DNA of 48,618 nt, taken from Coriobacteriales bacterium (GTDB taxonomy: Bacteria; Actinomycetota; Coriobacteriia; Coriobacteriales; UBA8131). Shown piece after piece: positions 35,658 through 44,161 of this stretch (positions within the stretch are counted from its first letter, which is position 1; every line of letters begins with the position of its first letter). The translations under genes and the position numbers were made by a program. Location of the stretch: positions 1 to 48,618 of the forward strand of contig JAITOC010000031.1 of the NCBI GenBank assembly GCA_031290175.1, in the 5' to 3' direction. A model generated the notes under the pieces. It saw nothing but the letters and a program-made list of their open reading frames with translations, did no database searches and had not been told where the DNA came from.

Positions 35658-36012
35658 GCGCACTTCAATGCGGAAGGTCTTTGGCTATGCGCTTTCAGGC
35701 ATTGCCCATACGGTGCGCACCCAGCGCAACATGCGCATACACCTCGTCGTTGCCGTGCTCGCGCTCGTCGCTGCCGCCGCCTTGCGGCTGACGCCGGGCG
35801 AGTGGGCGATTATCCTTATCTGTATCGGTCTGGTGCTTGCAACCGAGATGCTCAATACCGCCATCGAGGCGATTGTGGATCTGAACTCCCCGGATATCCA
35901 TCCCCTTGCCAAGATCGCAAAAGATGTCGGAGCTGGCATCGTTCTGATCTTTTCATTCGTCGCCGTCGCCGTCGGTCTCGTAATCTATATCTCCGCCTGG
36001 ATGAGATTCTGA
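35647..36012 (+). CDS. Diacylglycerol/undecaprenol kinase (DgkA family)
   Basis: This 121-residue integral membrane protein has three membrane helices and the DgkA signatures ATEMLNTAIEAIVDL and IHPLAKIAKDVGAGIVL. In Gram-positives the enzyme usually phosphorylates undecaprenol for cell-wall lipid-carrier recycling; in Proteobacteria it uses diacylglycerol. Substrate is inferred only. ATG 35647 overlaps the ybeY stop and has GAAGGGG about 10 nt upstream; GTG 35641 is an alternative. era follows after 16 bp. Confidence 0.9.
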   Translation: MKPERTSMRKVFGYALSGIAHTVRTQRNMRIHLVVAVLALVAAAALRLTPGEWAIILICIGLVLATEMLNTAIEAIVDLNSPDIHPLAKIAKDVGAGIVLIFSFVAVAVGLVIYISAWMRF

Positions 36013-36028
36013 TAAGGGAGTAAAACGC

Positions 36029-36958
36029 ATGACTCATGAATTGCAGCAATTCTCTAAGGAAACTCCCTTCTGCAGTGGCTTTGTTACGCTTGTCGGACGC
36101 CCAAACGCGGGCAAATCCTCCCTCATCAACGCGGTTATCGGCACGAAGGTAGCCATCATCTCAAACACGCCCCAAACAACGCGCCATCGCTTCCGCGCAG
36201 TCTACAACAACGCCTCCTATCAGCTCGTACTCGTTGATACGCCAGGGATACACAAGCCGCATGACGCACTTGGCGAAGAATTGAACCACTCCGCTGCAAA
36301 AGCCTTCGAGGCAGTTGACGTCATTGCCTTCGTGCTCGATGCAAGCAAGCCGTTTGGCACGGGCGACGAGTGGGTGCTGCACGCTATCAGCCGCTCACCT
36401 GCGCGCAAGCTCCTGGTCATCTCCAAGACCGACCTGGTGGACGCTGCCACCATTGAGCAGCAACGGGTTGCGGCTTCGGCAGAGTTTACCTTTGATGCGA
36501 CGGTCGCTTTGAGCGCGCTGACAGGCGCTCACGTGGATGAGTTCATAACAACAGCTTCCGCCTTCCTGCCCGAGGGGCCGCGCTGGTTCCCGCTCGACAC
36601 CACGACCGATCAACCCCTTGAGGTCATCATAGCCGAGTTCATCCGCGAGAAGATACTGAACGCGACCTTTGACGAGGTGCCTCATGCGGTCGGCGTACAG
36701 GTCGAAGAGCTCAGCTTTGATAAAAAGCGCAACCTGCACAGCATCTATGCCACCATCTTTGTCGAGCGGGACTCCCAGAAGGGGATACTCATCGGCCATC
36801 AGGGGGAGAAGATCAAGCAGGTCGGCACCCTGGCGCGCAAGGAGCTCGACCGCTTCCTTGACACACGTGTCTACCTTGATCTGCGCGTCAAAGTACGCAA
36901 GGGCTGGCGCAAGGACGCAAACCAGATACGACGCTTCGGCTATGGTGAAGGCGCCTGA
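36029..36958 (+). CDS. era: GTPase Era
   Basis: Era binds the 3' end of 16S rRNA and checks 30S assembly. The 309-residue protein has the G domain (TLVGRPNAGKSSLINAVIG, NTPQTTRHR, LVDTPGIHKP, ISKTDLV) and the C-terminal KH domain (RDSQKGILIGHQGEKIKQVGTLARKELD). ATG 36029 is preceded by AGGGAG. The downstream recO start is just after or overlaps its stop. Confidence 0.98.
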   Translation: MTHELQQFSKETPFCSGFVTLVGRPNAGKSSLINAVIGTKVAIISNTPQTTRHRFRAVYNNASYQLVLVDTPGIHKPHDALGEELNHSAAKAFEAVDVIAFVLDASKPFGTGDEWVLHAISRSPARKLLVISKTDLVDAATIEQQRVAASAEFTFDATVALSALTGAHVDEFITTASAFLPEGPRWFPLDTTTDQPLEVIIAEFIREKILNATFDEVPHAVGVQVEELSFDKKRNLHSIYATIFVERDSQKGILIGHQGEKIKQVGTLARKELDRFLDTRVYLDLRVKVRKGWRKDANQIRRFGYGEGA

Positions 36959-36965
36959 TGGTCTG

Positions 36966-37796
36966 ATGCCCACCTACCCGGCCACCCTAATCGTGCTCAA
37001 GAAGACCAAGCTCGGAGAATCCGACCTCATCATCACTGGCTTCACCGACGAAGGATATCAGGTTCGTGCGGTTGCCAAGGGGGCGCGCAAGCCCAGTTCG
37101 CGCATCGGTGCTCAACTTGAGCTGTATACCGTGGCAAAGACATTGCTCCAGAAGGGGCGCTCGCTCGATATCGTACGAGAAGCCACCGTGCTCATCAGCA
37201 ACGCGGGCTGCCGGAGCGATGTTGAGCACTCTGCCGCAGCGGCGGTAATCGTCGAGCTGCTCGACAAGGTCACGCGGGACAGCGACCAGGAGGAACGGCT
37301 TTTCGCGCTTGGCAAAGAGGCTCTGCGCTGCGTTGGAGCAGTCGAGCTGGAGGGCCTGCGGCTCATCACGGCAGGAGCCCTTCTGAAGATCGTGGCACAG
37401 CTCGGCTTCAGACCCGTGCTCGATGTCTGTGTGGTGTGCGCCGCGCCGCTCGATGGCGGGCAGGGGGGTGCTCGGGAAGTGGAGGGCGTTCAAGGAGAGA
37501 TGAACACGCAGGGAGCCGCACCCCCTGCACCCATCGCCTTCTCCCATGCACAAGGCGGCGCCCTCTGCTCCCGCTGCGCCTCCCTTGAGCCCGAGGGGAG
37601 CCTTGTGCTCATGGCGCCCGCTCTGTTAAACTGGCTGCGCACGCTCATGGGGAGCCGCTTCGTTGCTCTTGAGACACACGCCCATGCGGGCACCGAGGGA
37701 GTGGCAACTGAGATACTTCTCTTCTCAAAGAATTGGCTGCGGGCGCACCTTCTCGTTTATCTGAAATCCCTCGACTTCCTCGTTAACTTACGCTAG
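36966..37796 (+). CDS. recO: DNA repair protein RecO
   Basis: RecO loads RecA and anneals ssDNA in the RecFOR pathway. The 276-residue protein has the N-terminal OB fold (ATLIVLKKTKLGESDLIITGFTDEGYQVRAVAKGARKP), a helical middle and a C-terminal zinc site, CVVC...CSRC. Between the cysteine pairs lies a Gly/Ala/Pro-rich insertion of about 35 residues, longer than usual. ATG 36966 gives the family-like MPTYPATLIVLK; ATG 36939 overlaps era and adds nine residues. Both starts have weak ribosome-binding sites. Confidence 0.93.
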   Translation: MPTYPATLIVLKKTKLGESDLIITGFTDEGYQVRAVAKGARKPSSRIGAQLELYTVAKTLLQKGRSLDIVREATVLISNAGCRSDVEHSAAAAVIVELLDKVTRDSDQEERLFALGKEALRCVGAVELEGLRLITAGALLKIVAQLGFRPVLDVCVVCAAPLDGGQGGAREVEGVQGEMNTQGAAPPAPIAFSHAQGGALCSRCASLEPEGSLVLMAPALLNWLRTLMGSRFVALETHAHAGTEGVATEILLFSKNWLRAHLLVYLKSLDFLVNLR

Positions 37797-37799
37797 AAT
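37771..37799 (+). promoter_or_regulatory. rpsO promoter
   Basis: TCGACT (37771-37776) and TAGAAT (37794-37799) are 17 bp apart, at the very end of recO. The leader to the rpsO ATG would be about 85 nt, long enough for translational control, which is known for S15 elsewhere. Confidence 0.6.
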
Positions 37800-37890
37800 A
37801 ACAAGGTTGTGTTAATTGCCTTCTGCTTGGAGTGATGCTGCCACCAGCGCACGTCTCGGCTTGAGGCGGACAAAAGAAAGCAGGTGGAGC

Positions 37891-38166
37891 ATGCCGCTCA
37901 CAAAAGAAAGAACGGCGGAACTTGTCGCGGAGTATGGCAAAGACGCCAAGGACTCCGGTTCAGCCGAGGTACAGGTCGCAATCCTCACCCAACGAATCAG
38001 GGATCTCACGGAGCACCTCAAGGTGCACAAGAAGGATCATCACACCCGCCGTGGCCTGTTGATGCTCGTTGGTAAGAGACGCAGGCTTCTGACTTATATC
38101 AAGAAACGCGATGTGACGCAGTATCGCGAGCTCATCGCTCGGCTTGGAATCCGTGACAACGTTTAG
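37891..38166 (+). CDS. rpsO: Ribosomal protein uS15
   Basis: uS15 binds the central domain of 16S rRNA and also forms bridges to 50S. The 91-residue protein is standard length: [36 protein letters not shown], then [31 protein letters not shown] 37891 is preceded by GGTGGAG; longer in-frame readings add unconserved residues. It has its own promoter at the end of recO and a strong terminator before pnp. Confidence 0.98.
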   Translation: MPLTKERTAELVAEYGKDAKDSGSAEVQVAILTQRIRDLTEHLKVHKKDHHTRRGLLMLVGKRRRLLTYIKKRDVTQYRELIARLGIRDNV

Positions 38167-38175
38167 ACGTGTGTT

Positions 38176-38204
38176 AAAGGGAGTGCTGGGGCACTCCCTT
38201 TTTT
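38176..38204 (+). terminator. Terminator/attenuator between rpsO and pnp
   Basis: AAAGGGAGTGC (38176-38186) and GCACTCCCTTT (38191-38201) form an 11-bp stem with loop TGGG, ending in TTTTTT (38199-38204). This is a classic terminator. pnp, 22 bp downstream, must be expressed by read-through or after RNase processing of a joint transcript. Confidence 0.9.
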
Positions 38205-38225
38205 GTAGAAGAGGAAGAGAAAAAG

Positions 38226-40421
38226 ATGCCTAAAATTACTGAGACCTTTGAACTGTACGGAAAAGAATACACGCTCACAACAGGTGAAGTTGCCCGTCAG
38301 GCCACCGGTGCCGTCGTCGTCTCACAGGGGGATACGGTTGTGCTTGTCACAGCGGTTGTCTCCAAGGAGCGCAAGGATTACGACTTCTTTCCGTTGACCG
38401 TCGATTTTATCGAGCGCATGTATGCGGTGGGGAGGATTCCTGGCGGCTACCTCAAGCGCGAGTCACGGCCTTCTGACAAGGGCACGTTGACGGCTCGTAT
38501 GATAGACCGCCCCATACGCCCCGGCTTTGCCGACGGCTTCCGTAATGAAGTACATATCGTTGTTACGACACTTTCTGCCGACCAGATCAATCAACCCGAC
38601 GTCATATCCATCATGGGTGCGTCCACGGCTCTGCTCGTTGGCGGAGTGCCTTTTGATGGTCCCGCTGCCGGCGTACGCATCGGCCGCGATAAGGATACGG
38701 GTGAGTTCATCGTGAACCCAACCTTTGATGAGGAGGCAAACTCGGATCTCGAGCTTACCCTTGCAGGCACCGCTGAGTATATCTCGATGGTGGAGGCGGG
38801 TGCTGATGAGATCTCCGAGGAAGACATGCTGGCAGCCATGGCATTCGGACAGAAGGTCATAGGCGAGCTCTGTGCCATCCAGAGGCTCTTCGTGCAGCGA
38901 GTGAACCCGGAGCCCAAGGTCTATCCAATCGATGAGAGCAATCCCGAGATAGCCGAGCGCGTTGCTCCCTACTTCGACGCAATGAGCGCCGCTTTGCGCG
39001 ATGCAGACAAACAGGCAAGAATGGAGAAGGTTGCTGCTCTGAAAGAGGAGGTCAAGGCCACCTTTACAGAGGAGGAACGTGCATCCTGGGGCAAGGAGGT
39101 AGCGGCTCAACTCAAAGCCCTTGAGAAGAAGGCCATGCGCGAGATGGTGCTCACAACAGGTGAGCGCGTTGACGGTCGTGCCGTTGATGAGATTCGTCCC
39201 ATAACCATCGAGCCGAGCTTCCTGCCCCGCTCCCATGGCTCCGGTCTCTTCACGCGTGGTCAGACACAGGTGCTCTCGGTGTTGACACTCGGTATGCTCA
39301 ACGAGTGGCAGCGTCTCGACACCATCGACCCTGCCCCCGGCAAGCGTTACATCCATCACTATAACTTCCCACCTTATTGCACGGGTGAGGCTGGACGCAT
39401 GGGTGCGCCCAAGCGTCGTGAGATCGGTCACGGCTTCCTCGCCGAGCGTGCGCTTTACCCTGTTTTGCCGGATGAGAAGGAGTTTCCCTACACCATCCGC
39501 ATCGTCTCTGAGGTAACCGAGTCCAACGGTTCATCCTCCATGGCATCTGCCTGTGGTTCAACGCTGGCGCTCATGGATGCTGGTGTGCCCATCAAGCGAC
39601 CCGTCTCAGGTATCGCCATGGGTCTCATCAAAGAAGGCGACCGCACGGCTATCCTCTCGGATATCCAAGGTCTCGAAGACTTCCTTGGTGACATGGACTT
39701 CAAGGTCTGTGGAACCGAGAAGGGCATAACCGCCCTCCAGATGGACAACAAAGCAAAGGGTCTCACGATAGACATCCTCGCCCAGGCACTCACGCAGGCC
39801 AAAGTGGGTCGTTCCTTCATCCTCGGCAAGATCGTCGAGGCTATCTCAACGCCACGTGAGGAGCTCTCCCAGTATGCGCCACGCATCATCTCCATCCAGA
39901 TACCGGTCGATAAGATCAGGGACATCATCGGCACGGGCGGAAAGGTCATCCGTGGCCTCCAGGAGGAGACCGGCGCTACCATCGAAGTCACTGAGGACGG
40001 TACGGTCTACATCGCCTCAAAGGACACCGGCGGCGAAGAGGCAAAGCGCCGCATAGAGCTCATCATCAAGGTTCCTGAGATAGGGGAGGAGTACAACGGA
40101 ACGGTTGTCTCCGTGCAGAGTTTTGGTGCCTTTGTGCAGCTTCTGCCCGGTAAAGACGGTTTGCTGCACATCAGCAAAGTCGCCAATGGGCGTGTTGATA
40201 AGGTCGAGGACGTGCTCAATATCGGAGATACGGTGCGCGTGAAGATCACAGATATCGACGACAAGGGCAAGGTATCCCTTGATCGTCTCGATAAACCCGA
40301 TGCGCCCCCGAGCTCAGGCAATCGCTCAGGTGGCTATGACTCACGCTCGCGTGACGACCGCAACTCTGGGCGCTCGAATGATCGGAACTCCGATAATCGT
40401 CGTCCGCGCAGAAGGGACTGA
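38226..40421 (+). CDS. pnp: Polyribonucleotide nucleotidyltransferase (PNPase)
   Basis: PNPase degrades RNA from the 3' end phosphorolytically. The 731-residue protein has two RNase PH-like domains (FFPLTVDFIERMYAVGRIPGGYLKRESRPSDKGTL; second with RSHGSGLFTRGQTQ, GSSSMASACGSTLALMDAG), a KH domain (IRDIIGTGGKVIRGLQEETGATIEV), an S1 domain (EYNGTVVSVQSFGAFVQLLPGKDGLLHISK), and a Ser/Arg/Asp/Asn-rich low-complexity tail. ATG 38226 follows AGAGGAAGAG. rpsO-pnp order is almost universal. Confidence 0.98.
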   Translation: MPKITETFELYGKEYTLTTGEVARQATGAVVVSQGDTVVLVTAVVSKERKDYDFFPLTVDFIERMYAVGRIPGGYLKRESRPSDKGTLTARMIDRPIRPGFADGFRNEVHIVVTTLSADQINQPDVISIMGASTALLVGGVPFDGPAAGVRIGRDKDTGEFIVNPTFDEEANSDLELTLAGTAEYISMVEAGADEISEEDMLAAMAFGQKVIGELCAIQRLFVQRVNPEPKVYPIDESNPEIAERVAPYFDAMSAALRDADKQARMEKVAALKEEVKATFTEEERASWGKEVAAQLKALEKKAMREMVLTTGERVDGRAVDEIRPITIEPSFLPRSHGSGLFTRGQTQVLSVLTLGMLNEWQRLDTIDPAPGKRYIHHYNFPPYCTGEAGRMGAPKRREIGHGFLAERALYPVLPDEKEFPYTIRIVSEVTESNGSSSMASACGSTLALMDAGVPIKRPVSGIAMGLIKEGDRTAILSDIQGLEDFLGDMDFKVCGTEKGITALQMDNKAKGLTIDILAQALTQAKVGRSFILGKIVEAISTPREELSQYAPRIISIQIPVDKIRDIIGTGGKVIRGLQEETGATIEVTEDGTVYIASKDTGGEEAKRRIELIIKVPEIGEEYNGTVVSVQSFGAFVQLLPGKDGLLHISKVANGRVDKVEDVLNIGDTVRVKITDIDDKGKVSLDRLDKPDAPPSSGNRSGGYDSRSRDDRNSGRSNDRNSDNRRPRRRD

Positions 40422-40436
40422 GCCGAGGGAGGCTCC

Positions 40437-40499
40437 GGTTTATCTCCGTCGTTCTGCGCTCAGTGTGCAGCAGGGAGGCGCAGAACGACGCGGTAAACC
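40437..40499 (+). terminator. Long interrupted hairpin after pnp
   Basis: CGTCGTTCTGCGC (40447-40459) pairs exactly with GCGCAGAACGACG (40478-40490), and outside it GGTTTA (40437-40442) pairs with TAAACC (40494-40499) across a small internal loop. The loop is 18 nt. No T-run follows. It is probably a 3'-end structure for the pnp mRNA. Confidence 0.65.
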
Positions 40500-40650
40500 A
40501 GCAGGTCTGGAATACATGACTTAGTTCAGCCGTGCGTGCAGGCCGACTTAAAATGAATGGTTCGATGACAGTTTATCTCTCTCGTATCTGTTTGCTTGCG
40601 CATTGGGTAGAATGTGTGTATTGAAAGGCTCAACGAACAAAGGAGTTATC

Positions 40651-41142
40651 ATGAGCGATCCCAACACGCCTGAATCGGGAGCACCGGGCTCTTTTCCTGC
40701 GCCACCAAGCTACGAAGCACCTCCCGCCCAGCCGACCCCAACCTATGAAGTCCCTGGCACGCAGGCTGCTCCCAACTATGGCTACCAGAGCGGGCAGCCT
40801 GGCGCTGATTATGGTCAGCAGTACGGTCAGCAATATGCTCAGCCGCAGTATCAGCAGCCGGTACCCGTTCGCGAGCCGGGATTCGGGAGTGCGGAAAAGC
40901 TGTATTGGAAAGCTGCCCTCATGGCTATCTTTCTTGGCACCTGGGGCGTTCACAAGTTCTATCTTGGCTACAAAACAGAAGGTATTATCATGCTGGTCAT
41001 TGGAACAGTCGGCATACTCTGCGCTGGTCTTGGACCTCTCGTGATGCTCATAATCTCCTGGATTGAAGCCGCCACCTACCTCGGTCATAATCAAGAGGAC
41101 TTCAACGCGAAGTACGTTGTTGGCAAGAAAGCCTGGTTCTAA
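40651..41142 (+). CDS. TM2-domain membrane protein
   Basis: The 163-residue protein has a low-complexity N-terminal half rich in Pro, Gln, Tyr, Gly and Ala (YGQQYGQQYAQPQYQQP). A C-terminal TM2 domain follows: two membrane helices around LGTWGVHKFYLGYKTEGIIMLVIG and LVMLIISWIEAATYL. The GxxGxHxFYLG signature is typical. TM2 proteins are widespread, but their molecular role is not established. ATG 40651 has AGGAG 7 nt upstream. It is 229 bp after pnp and 3 bp before the M16 peptidase gene, where many genomes have pnp directly followed by the peptidase. Confidence 0.9.
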   Translation: MSDPNTPESGAPGSFPAPPSYEAPPAQPTPTYEVPGTQAAPNYGYQSGQPGADYGQQYGQQYAQPQYQQPVPVREPGFGSAEKLYWKAALMAIFLGTWGVHKFYLGYKTEGIIMLVIGTVGILCAGLGPLVMLIISWIEAATYLGHNQEDFNAKYVVGKKAWF

Positions 41143-41145
41143 CCA

Positions 41146-42408
41146 GTGTTTTACGCAAAAACGGTTCTCAAAAACGGCATAACTGTCATCACTGAGCGTA
41201 TGGATGCCGTGCGCTCAGTCTCTTTGGGTTTGTGGTTCAGAGTAGGCTCGCGCGATGAGAACTCGGATCAACTCGGTCTCTCGCACTTCATGGAACACAT
41301 GATGTTCAAGGGAACCAAGAAGCGCGATGCGCTGGCGCTCTCTCAGGATTTCGAGAGCCTGGGTGCCGAGCAGAACGCCTTTACCTCCAAGGAATACACC
41401 TGCTACTACGCACGCGTCATAGATGAGCATCTCCCCGAGGTCTTTGAGCTGCTCGCTGACATGGTGACCTCTTCAGTTTACGCCCCTGAGTCCATCGAGT
41501 CTGAACGAGAGGTCGTTATCGAGGAGATAGCCCGCTCGGAGGACAATCCGGAAGACTATATCTTCGAGGTATTCACCAAGGCGATCTTCCCTGAAGATCA
41601 ACTGGGACTGCCTGTCATTGGCACGCGCGAACTTGTCGGTTCCTACGTCCAGGATGATTGCCGTGCTTATCATGCACGGCATTATCATGCGGGCAACTGT
41701 GTTGTTGTTGCGAGTGGCTCGGTCGATCACGCGCAGATCGTTGCGCTTTGCGAGCGTTCTCTCTCTGACATGCCCCAAGGGGTATGCAATCCGCGCCCAA
41801 CCGTCGCCTACGCCCCCCGCCCTCGTTTCAGCTTTCTCAAAAAAGAAACCGAGCAGGCACATCTTATCTATGGGATGCCGGGGATACCCTTGGGCGACGA
41901 CGATCGTTTTGCCTCGTCCATCCTTGACACAGCTCTTGGCGGCGGCATGTCCTCGCGCCTGTTCCAGGAGATACGCGAGAAGCGTGGCCTGGCCTATGCG
42001 GTCTTTTCAACCACCATGCCTTACGTGGGAGCAAGCCAATTTGGTGTATATGTAGGCACGCGACCTTCGAATATCGAGGAGGCCGTGGAGATAATCCAGC
42101 GGGAACTGGCAAAGCTGCTTGCAGGTGGGCTTGACTCAGATGAGCTTGAGCGTATGCGTGAATACATAGTTGGGCATGTCGTGCTTTCCAGCGAGTCCAC
42201 CTCATCCCGTATGCTACGGCTCGGTAAAAATGCAATCGCTGACCTTGAGATACTCTCGCTTGACGAGACCATTGAGCGCTATCGCGCCGTTAAACTCGCT
42301 GATGTACAGAGGGTTGCCGAGCGCGTGTTGGCTCAAGAGCCCTCGCTTGCCATAATCAGCCCGCGCGAAAGTGAAGAGCTACAGGGGAGGTTTGACTTCC
42401 TCCGATGA
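41146..42408 (+). CDS. M16-family zinc peptidase
   Basis: The 420-residue protein is an M16 (processing-peptidase-like) metalloprotease. The zinc site is HFMEH (His47, Glu50, His51), with the third ligand Glu127 exactly 76 residues on (EREVVIEEI). The second, inactive half carries GGGMSSRLFQEIREKRGLAYAV. One-chain proteins of this size pair as dimers. Substrates are unknown. It normally lies between pnp and dapB, as here. GTG 41146 starts 3 bp after the TM2 gene and has no clear ribosome-binding site, so coupling is likely. The stop overlaps dapB (ATGA). Confidence 0.95.
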   Translation: MFYAKTVLKNGITVITERMDAVRSVSLGLWFRVGSRDENSDQLGLSHFMEHMMFKGTKKRDALALSQDFESLGAEQNAFTSKEYTCYYARVIDEHLPEVFELLADMVTSSVYAPESIESEREVVIEEIARSEDNPEDYIFEVFTKAIFPEDQLGLPVIGTRELVGSYVQDDCRAYHARHYHAGNCVVVASGSVDHAQIVALCERSLSDMPQGVCNPRPTVAYAPRPRFSFLKKETEQAHLIYGMPGIPLGDDDRFASSILDTALGGGMSSRLFQEIREKRGLAYAVFSTTMPYVGASQFGVYVGTRPSNIEEAVEIIQRELAKLLAGGLDSDELERMREYIVGHVVLSSESTSSRMLRLGKNAIADLEILSLDETIERYRAVKLADVQRVAERVLAQEPSLAIISPRESEELQGRFDFLR

Positions 42409-43226
42409 TCAAAGTGTTCGTGAACGGATTCAAGGGGCGTATGGGTTCCGGGATTGTTGAGGCTGTGAGCGCCGATTCAGACTTTGTGGTCGTCGGCGGC
42501 TATGATCCCAAAGCAGCAGAGGGAACCCCGGTGCTTGTTTCTGTGGGCGTTACACCCGCTCCAGCGGTCGCGGCACCCGTATTCAGAGATCTCGCCGAGG
42601 GTCTGGAAGCAACCAAACCTGACGTCATGGTGGACTTCACACATCCCAGTGCGGTGGCAGAGAACATCGAGATCGCCCTCCGTCACAACATCCATTGCGT
42701 TGTGGGCACAACCGGGCTCGCCCCCGATGACCTCACTGCTTTGTATGAGAGGGTACCGACAAGCGCAAACCTCTTCTACGCACCCAACTTCACGATGGGT
42801 GCCGTTCTCATGATGGCCTGTGCCCAAAAGGTCGCACGCTATTTTGCGGATGCGGAGATTATCGAGTTCCACCACAACGGCAAGGCCGACGCCCCGAGCG
42901 GAACAGCCATCAACACGGCGCTGGCGATAGCCTCTGTGCGTGAGCAGGCAGGTATACGCACAACGGCTCCTGGCAAGGAGACGGAACTTCCAGGCAAGGA
43001 GGGGGCGCGCGGCACTTCGGTGCAGGGTGTTTTGGTGCACTCCGTCCGCTCGGATGGTTTTGTCGCACATCAGGAGGTCATTTTTGGATCCGCGGGAGAA
43101 ACACTGACCATCAGGCATGATTCGATAAGCCGCTCAGCCTATATGCCCGGCATTCTGCTCGCAATCCGCTCTGTTCCCACGCGCAGAGGGCTTATAATCG
43201 GCCTTGACAAACTACTTGACCTCTAA
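42405..43226 (+). CDS. dapB: 4-hydroxy-tetrahydrodipicolinate reductase
   Basis: DapB reduces 4-hydroxy-tetrahydrodipicolinate to tetrahydrodipicolinate in lysine and diaminopimelate synthesis. The 273-residue product has the NAD(P)-binding start VFVNGFKGRMGSGIV, the VVGTTGL loop, YAPNFTMGAVLM and the active-site block EFHHNGKADAPSGTA. The ATG overlaps the M16 peptidase stop by 4 bp. dapA follows after 31 bp. Confidence 0.97.
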   Translation: MIKVFVNGFKGRMGSGIVEAVSADSDFVVVGGYDPKAAEGTPVLVSVGVTPAPAVAAPVFRDLAEGLEATKPDVMVDFTHPSAVAENIEIALRHNIHCVVGTTGLAPDDLTALYERVPTSANLFYAPNFTMGAVLMMACAQKVARYFADAEIIEFHHNGKADAPSGTAINTALAIASVREQAGIRTTAPGKETELPGKEGARGTSVQGVLVHSVRSDGFVAHQEVIFGSAGETLTIRHDSISRSAYMPGILLAIRSVPTRRGLIIGLDKLLDL

Positions 43227-43257
43227 AGAAATAAAAATCAAGGAGGAATGTACTCGC

Positions 43258-44154
43258 ATGACCAAGACACCGGCGTTCGGACGACTCATCCCGGCGATGA
43301 TCACTCCCTTCAAGCCCGACCTCGACCTCGACCTCGCGCGCGCGCAGCAACTTGCTGTACGTCTCGTTGAGGGAGGAGCCGATGCCCTTGTCGTTAATGG
43401 AACAACAGGGGAGTCTCCAACCGTCTTCTATCCCCAGAAGATAGATCTGTTCAAGGCCGCCATCGAGGCAGTGGGGGAGAAGGTGCCCCTTATCGCCAAT
43501 GTGGGGGATAACTGCACTGCTGACTCGATAGACTTTGCGTGCGAAGTCGCCGAGTTGGGGATTGATGGGATCATGCTCGTCGTCCCGTATTACAACAAGC
43601 CTCCCCAGGAGGGTCTGTATCGGCACTTCAAGAGTATTGCGCAGGCAGTTGAGGTACCGGTCATCCTCTATAACATCCCCGGACGCTGTGTCATCAACAT
43701 GGAAGTCGAGACCACCCTGCGTCTTGCGCACGAGGTTGAGAATATCGTTGCCATAAAGGAGGCGAGCGGAAACTTCGAGCAGATTAAGGCCATCATAGAC
43801 GGTGCGCCTGAAGGCTTTGCCGTCTATTCCGGTGATGACGAGGCAACCCTGCCCATCATGGAGCTGGGCGGCTGGGGAGTCATCTCGACTATTGCGAACG
43901 TAGCCCCTGCGCGTATGAAAGAGATCATCACCGCCATGGTGCAGGGCGATCACACAAAGGCACTGGCGGCGCACTTGAAATTGCAGCCGCTGATGAAAGA
44001 ATTATTCATAGCAGCGAACCCCATCATGGTGAAGGAAGCGATGAAGCTTCTCGCCTTTGACTGCGGTGGAGTCCGCCTGCCACTCGTTGACGCAACTGCT
44101 GAGCAGAGCGCCGGATTGGCAGAAGTCATGCGCGCTGTAGGCGTGCTCGAATGA
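43258..44154 (+). CDS. dapA: 4-hydroxy-tetrahydrodipicolinate synthase
   Basis: DapA condenses pyruvate with aspartate semialdehyde in the diaminopimelate/lysine pathway. The 298-residue TIM barrel has VNGTTGESPTV, Tyr138 in YNIPGR and the Schiff-base Lys167 in VAIKEASGNFEQ. ATG 43258 has AGGAGGA 11 nt upstream; an earlier in-frame start adds 18 unconserved residues and overlaps dapB. No lysine riboswitch fits in the 31-bp gap. rnj follows after 7 bp. Confidence 0.97.
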   Translation: MTKTPAFGRLIPAMITPFKPDLDLDLARAQQLAVRLVEGGADALVVNGTTGESPTVFYPQKIDLFKAAIEAVGEKVPLIANVGDNCTADSIDFACEVAELGIDGIMLVVPYYNKPPQEGLYRHFKSIAQAVEVPVILYNIPGRCVINMEVETTLRLAHEVENIVAIKEASGNFEQIKAIIDGAPEGFAVYSGDDEATLPIMELGGWGVISTIANVAPARMKEIITAMVQGDHTKALAAHLKLQPLMKELFIAANPIMVKEAMKLLAFDCGGVRLPLVDATAEQSAGLAEVMRAVGVLE

Positions 44155-44161
44155 GGGAAAC

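Noticed and set aside
43227-43257. Lysine riboswitch before dapA
   Set aside because: The 31-bp gap is far too small and holds only the ribosome-binding site.
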